Assembly (NCBI GenBank): GCA_005223375.1
Contig: RXOD01006265.1
Span: 1 to 10,817, forward strand
Source of the DNA: Amoebophrya sp. AT5.2
Lineage: Eukaryota; Sar; Dinophyceae; Syndiniales; Amoebophryaceae
DNA length: 10,817 nt
Direction: 5' to 3'
Shown here: positions 9,601 to 10,817 of the stretch, one piece after another
Layout: every line of letters starts with the position of its first letter
Position numbering within the stretch: the stretch's first letter is position 1
Made by a program: the position numbers and the translations under genes
The notes under the pieces: generated by a model
The model's database searches: none
What the model was told of the DNA's origin: nothing
What the model saw: only the letters and a program-made list of their open reading frames with translations

Positions 9601-10817
9601 CCGGTTTTTCACCCCGAGCACCTTCCCCACCGTCTCCTCCCCATAGTTCTGTTCGAGCTTCAGGAGATTTATGACCGGAACAGCGATGGTAAGTGGCCAA
9701 CTGGTGATATATAGGACGAGGACCCGAAAACAGGGCAAACGAGGGCGCTTACGGTTGCGATTCTTGCTTGTCAGCTCCTACAGCTAGGGTGCAAAAGTGT
9801 GGGTGTGCCAGTCTTGCTCGTGTCAGCCGCGAGACGCCGACTGTGTTCCTAGTACTGCAGCGCTCTGGCTCTGCTTTACCTTAGGACCACCAAAAAGGGA
9901 CCCCGGAGAGCCTCCCAAAATTTCACTTACCACTTTAGGTTTAGCCACAGCCACTTACCATCGCTGGTCCCGACATAAGCTTTTCGAAGAGAAACTTGAA
10001 GCCCGTCTGAAGCTTCTGCTTCTCCTTGATCACGCGCTGGTCCTTGGTGTGGCTCTTGCTGTCGGCCCGAGAATGGAGTTCGCGGAGAAGGTGGTAGGAC
10101 TTCTGAATGGCGAGAGTGAGCTCGTCGCGGGCAGCGGGAAGGTCGTTCACGGAAACAAGAAAGTTCACAAAAGAAGCAACCAGAGAAGGCTCCCAAGAAT
10201 CCGCAGTGCGGAAACGGTCGAGACCTGATCGATTGTCGCGATTACGATTTTGAACCTAGTACTAGTATGTTGGTCGTACGATGGATACCGCGGCGCTAGT
10301 CAGGTGCTGCACAAGTGGACGCACTTCTCGGTCGTAATTGAAGAACAAGCATAACAAAATCTTCGGAACATCAAAGTGGCGAAGACGCGCGGTACCGATT
10401 TTGTAGATTTGTGCGCAGCGTTCTTTTTCTCCGAAGCTGTGGTACTCGACCAGTGCCTGGCTTGCGTACACTTCCCACGTCATCTTTGCGTGGTTTTCTA
10501 CCAGCACCTTTTTCAAAAAGTATTCGCGCCACGTGTTCGCGCCCCCCTGCCGGCGGATGAAGCTCAGAAAGTGAATGATCGCCAGCGCGTACTGCTCGCC
10601 GTCGAACTCCTTCACGCACTGCTCGTACAAGGAAAAGACCAGCTTGTACTTCTTCGCGCGCTCCTCGGCCAAGTCGTGCTTGCTCAGCTTCCGCCGCCTC
10701 GGCCTACCCGCACCGATGGGGGAGGACGTCGGTGCGTTTACTCCTGCGGAGGTTGCCGCAGCTGCTCCAGTACCGGTCGTCGTGCCCCCTCCGACTTCTA
10801 CATCGGCCATCGCGCCG
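6645..10817 (-). CDS. CSTF3: CstF-77 / Rna14-like cleavage stimulation factor subunit 3 (7 exons in window, 5' partial)
   Basis: This is a homologue of CstF-77 (yeast Rna14), the HAT-repeat scaffold of the mRNA 3'-end cleavage and polyadenylation complex. Exons are 10396-10817 (open at the edge), 10224 to about 9963, about 9682-9336, 8887-9160, 7717-8752, 7216-7481 and 6645-6918, ending in TAA. The phases join to about 957 aa counted from the ATG at 10810. That ATG is probably internal, because the first part of the HAT domain is missing. Similarity to human CstF-77 is seen in the HAT repeats (HFLSFIRRQGG, VYASQALVEYHS, then KIGLDRF across intron 1, FVNFLVSVNDLPAARDEL, LLKLEQNYGEETVGKVLGVKNRF) and in RFKFQHLAPATNRL after them. 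A segment like the CstF-64-binding monkeytail follows (LLDLQQMLPGQKV then APDVDYLMSVLQTVELP), and a basic tail ends RRKVHDIVKAEEGV. About 330 acidic, Gly/Asn-rich residues, probably disordered, are inserted before the monkeytail. Intron 2 is non-canonical. The call rests on remembered family motifs, not a database search. Confidence 0.87.
6919..7215 (-). other. CstF-77 intron 6 (297 nt, GT-AG)
   Basis: The donor AGCAG|GTATCT at 7215 and acceptor CTCCCCAG|G at 6919 join in phase 2 (DESRYRLRGQ). An A-rich run lies near 7180-7188 on the plus strand. Confidence 0.87.
7482..7716 (-). other. CstF-77 intron 5 (235 nt, GT-AG)
   Basis: The donor AAA|GTATAA at 7716 and acceptor CTCCCAG|GTT at 7482 join in phase 0. 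The join falls in the middle of the conserved monkeytail (MLPGQKVLKGSAPDVDYL), which strongly supports it. Confidence 0.9.
8753..8886 (-). other. CstF-77 intron 4 (134 nt, GT-AG)
   Basis: The donor CGAG|GTACTA at 8886 and acceptor TGCATAG|G at 8753 join in phase 2 and give EAIARFKFQHLAP, like the conserved DRYKFMDLYP stretch that follows the HAT repeats of CstF-77. It is the shortest intron in the window. Confidence 0.85.
9161..9335 (-). other. CstF-77 intron 3 (175 nt; alternative donor gives 235 nt)
   Basis: The acceptor AACACAG|AC at 9161 is required, because a TGA lies just upstream in the exon 4 frame. Two donors in the same phase fit: CAG|GTACGT at 9335, and CAAG|GTCGTC at 9395. The first has the better donor consensus. 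The second would remove an AT-rich stretch (9337-9395) that looks more like intron than exon. Confidence 0.6.
9681..9697. repeat. Inverted repeat arm (3' end of intron 2)
   Basis: The plus strand reads cagcgatggtaagtggc. It pairs perfectly with 9950-9966, and neither neighbouring base extends the match. Confidence 0.95.
9684..9963 (-). mobile_element. Intron 2 of CstF-77: introner-like element with terminal inverted repeats, no GT-AG boundaries
   Basis: The reading frames on both sides belong to one HAT-repeat protein, yet no GT-AG pair joins them in frame. The minus strand enters with cagcgatggtaagtggc (9966-9950) and leaves with its exact reverse complement (9697-9681), a 17-bp perfect inverted repeat at the two ends. 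Removing 9684-9963 (or the same length shifted by one base) restores GGA CCA GCT GTT CCG, reading SGPAVPVINLLKLEQN, which aligns with CstF-77. The GTAAGT inside the left arm looks like a donor, but no AG acceptor in the right phase exists. The interior has no transposase or other open frame, so the element is non-autonomous. Terminal inverted repeats on introns and non-canonical splicing are known from Amoebophrya introners; membership in that class is inference. Alternatives are a recent MITE-like insertion that breaks the gene, or DNA-level excision. Confidence 0.75.
9950..9966. repeat. Inverted repeat arm (5' end of intron 2)
   Basis: The plus strand reads gccacttaccatcgctg, the exact reverse complement of 9681-9697. 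The outer three bases (ctg/cag) probably belong to the exon; the element's own arm is the inner 14 bp. Confidence 0.95.
10225..10395 (-). other. CstF-77 intron 1 (171 nt, GT-AG)
   Basis: The donor ATCG|GTACCG at 10395 and acceptor CGATCAG|GT at 10225 join in phase 1 and give YKIGLDRFRTAD, like FELGLKKYG of human CstF-77. Without splicing the frame stays open for about 43 more codons to a TAG at 10262. The first half is GC-rich like an exon, so a retained-intron product would end in a short unrelated tail. Confidence 0.87.

Noticed and set aside
9307..9738. Stand-alone minus-strand gene of 143 codons
   Set aside because: It is exon 3 of CstF-77 with intron read into at both ends; the ATG lies inside the inverted-repeat intron.
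9701..9958. Canonical GT-AG reading of CstF-77 intron 2 (GTAAGT at 9958 to CACCAG at about 9701)
   Set aside because: The join is out of frame with the conserved LLKLEQNYGEE stretch, and no other GT before the first stop has the phase needed.
9927..10196. Minus-strand 89-codon frame overlapping CstF-77 exon 2
   Set aside because: The neighbouring frame carries the HAT-repeat similarity and joins by intron 1; this one is Cys/Arg-rich shadow.
10256..10265. 10-bp palindrome ctagtactag in CstF-77 intron 1
   Set aside because: It is too short to be notable, and similar CTAGTAC strings recur in other non-coding parts of the window.

Overview
The window is eukaryotic nuclear DNA. It carries three genes, all on the minus strand, and no bacterial or plasmid hallmarks (no operon spacing, ribosome binding sites, tRNA/rRNA, CRISPR or insertion sequences). 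Coding exons are GC-rich with long low-complexity stretches (Gly, Ser, Ala, Gln/Lys, acidic runs). They are broken by short spliceosomal introns of about 130-300 nt, most with GTA-type donors. Minus-strand order is CstF-77 homologue (6645-10817, 5' end outside the window), intergenic (5684-6644), TSR1 homologue (2115-5683, complete), intergenic (1610-2114), unrecognised lysine-rich protein (1-1609, 3' end outside the window).

The co-oriented genes, GC-rich codons and low-complexity insertions would fit an alveolate protist. One intron is bounded by long terminal inverted repeats and cannot be removed by GT-AG splicing. That recalls the introner elements with terminal inverted repeats reported from the parasitic dinoflagellate Amoebophrya (Syndiniales). 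The taxonomic placement is inference only.

TSR1 is rebuilt from four exons that join in frame through three GT-AG introns (995 aa). It is a pre-40S ribosome assembly factor. The CstF-77 homologue is rebuilt from seven exons in the window. It has HAT repeats, a large disordered insertion and a segment like the CstF-64-binding 'monkeytail'; it works in mRNA 3'-end cleavage and polyadenylation. Most of its six introns are ordinary, but the second (about 9684-9963, 280 bp) starts and ends with perfect 17-bp inverted arms. Precise removal restores the protein, while no GT-AG pair does. The third gene needs a one-base frame change near 1307-1338 to join its start to a 443-codon open frame running off the left edge.

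The neighbours share no pathway beyond general RNA metabolism. The strongest item for follow-up is the inverted-repeat intron of the CstF-77 gene.
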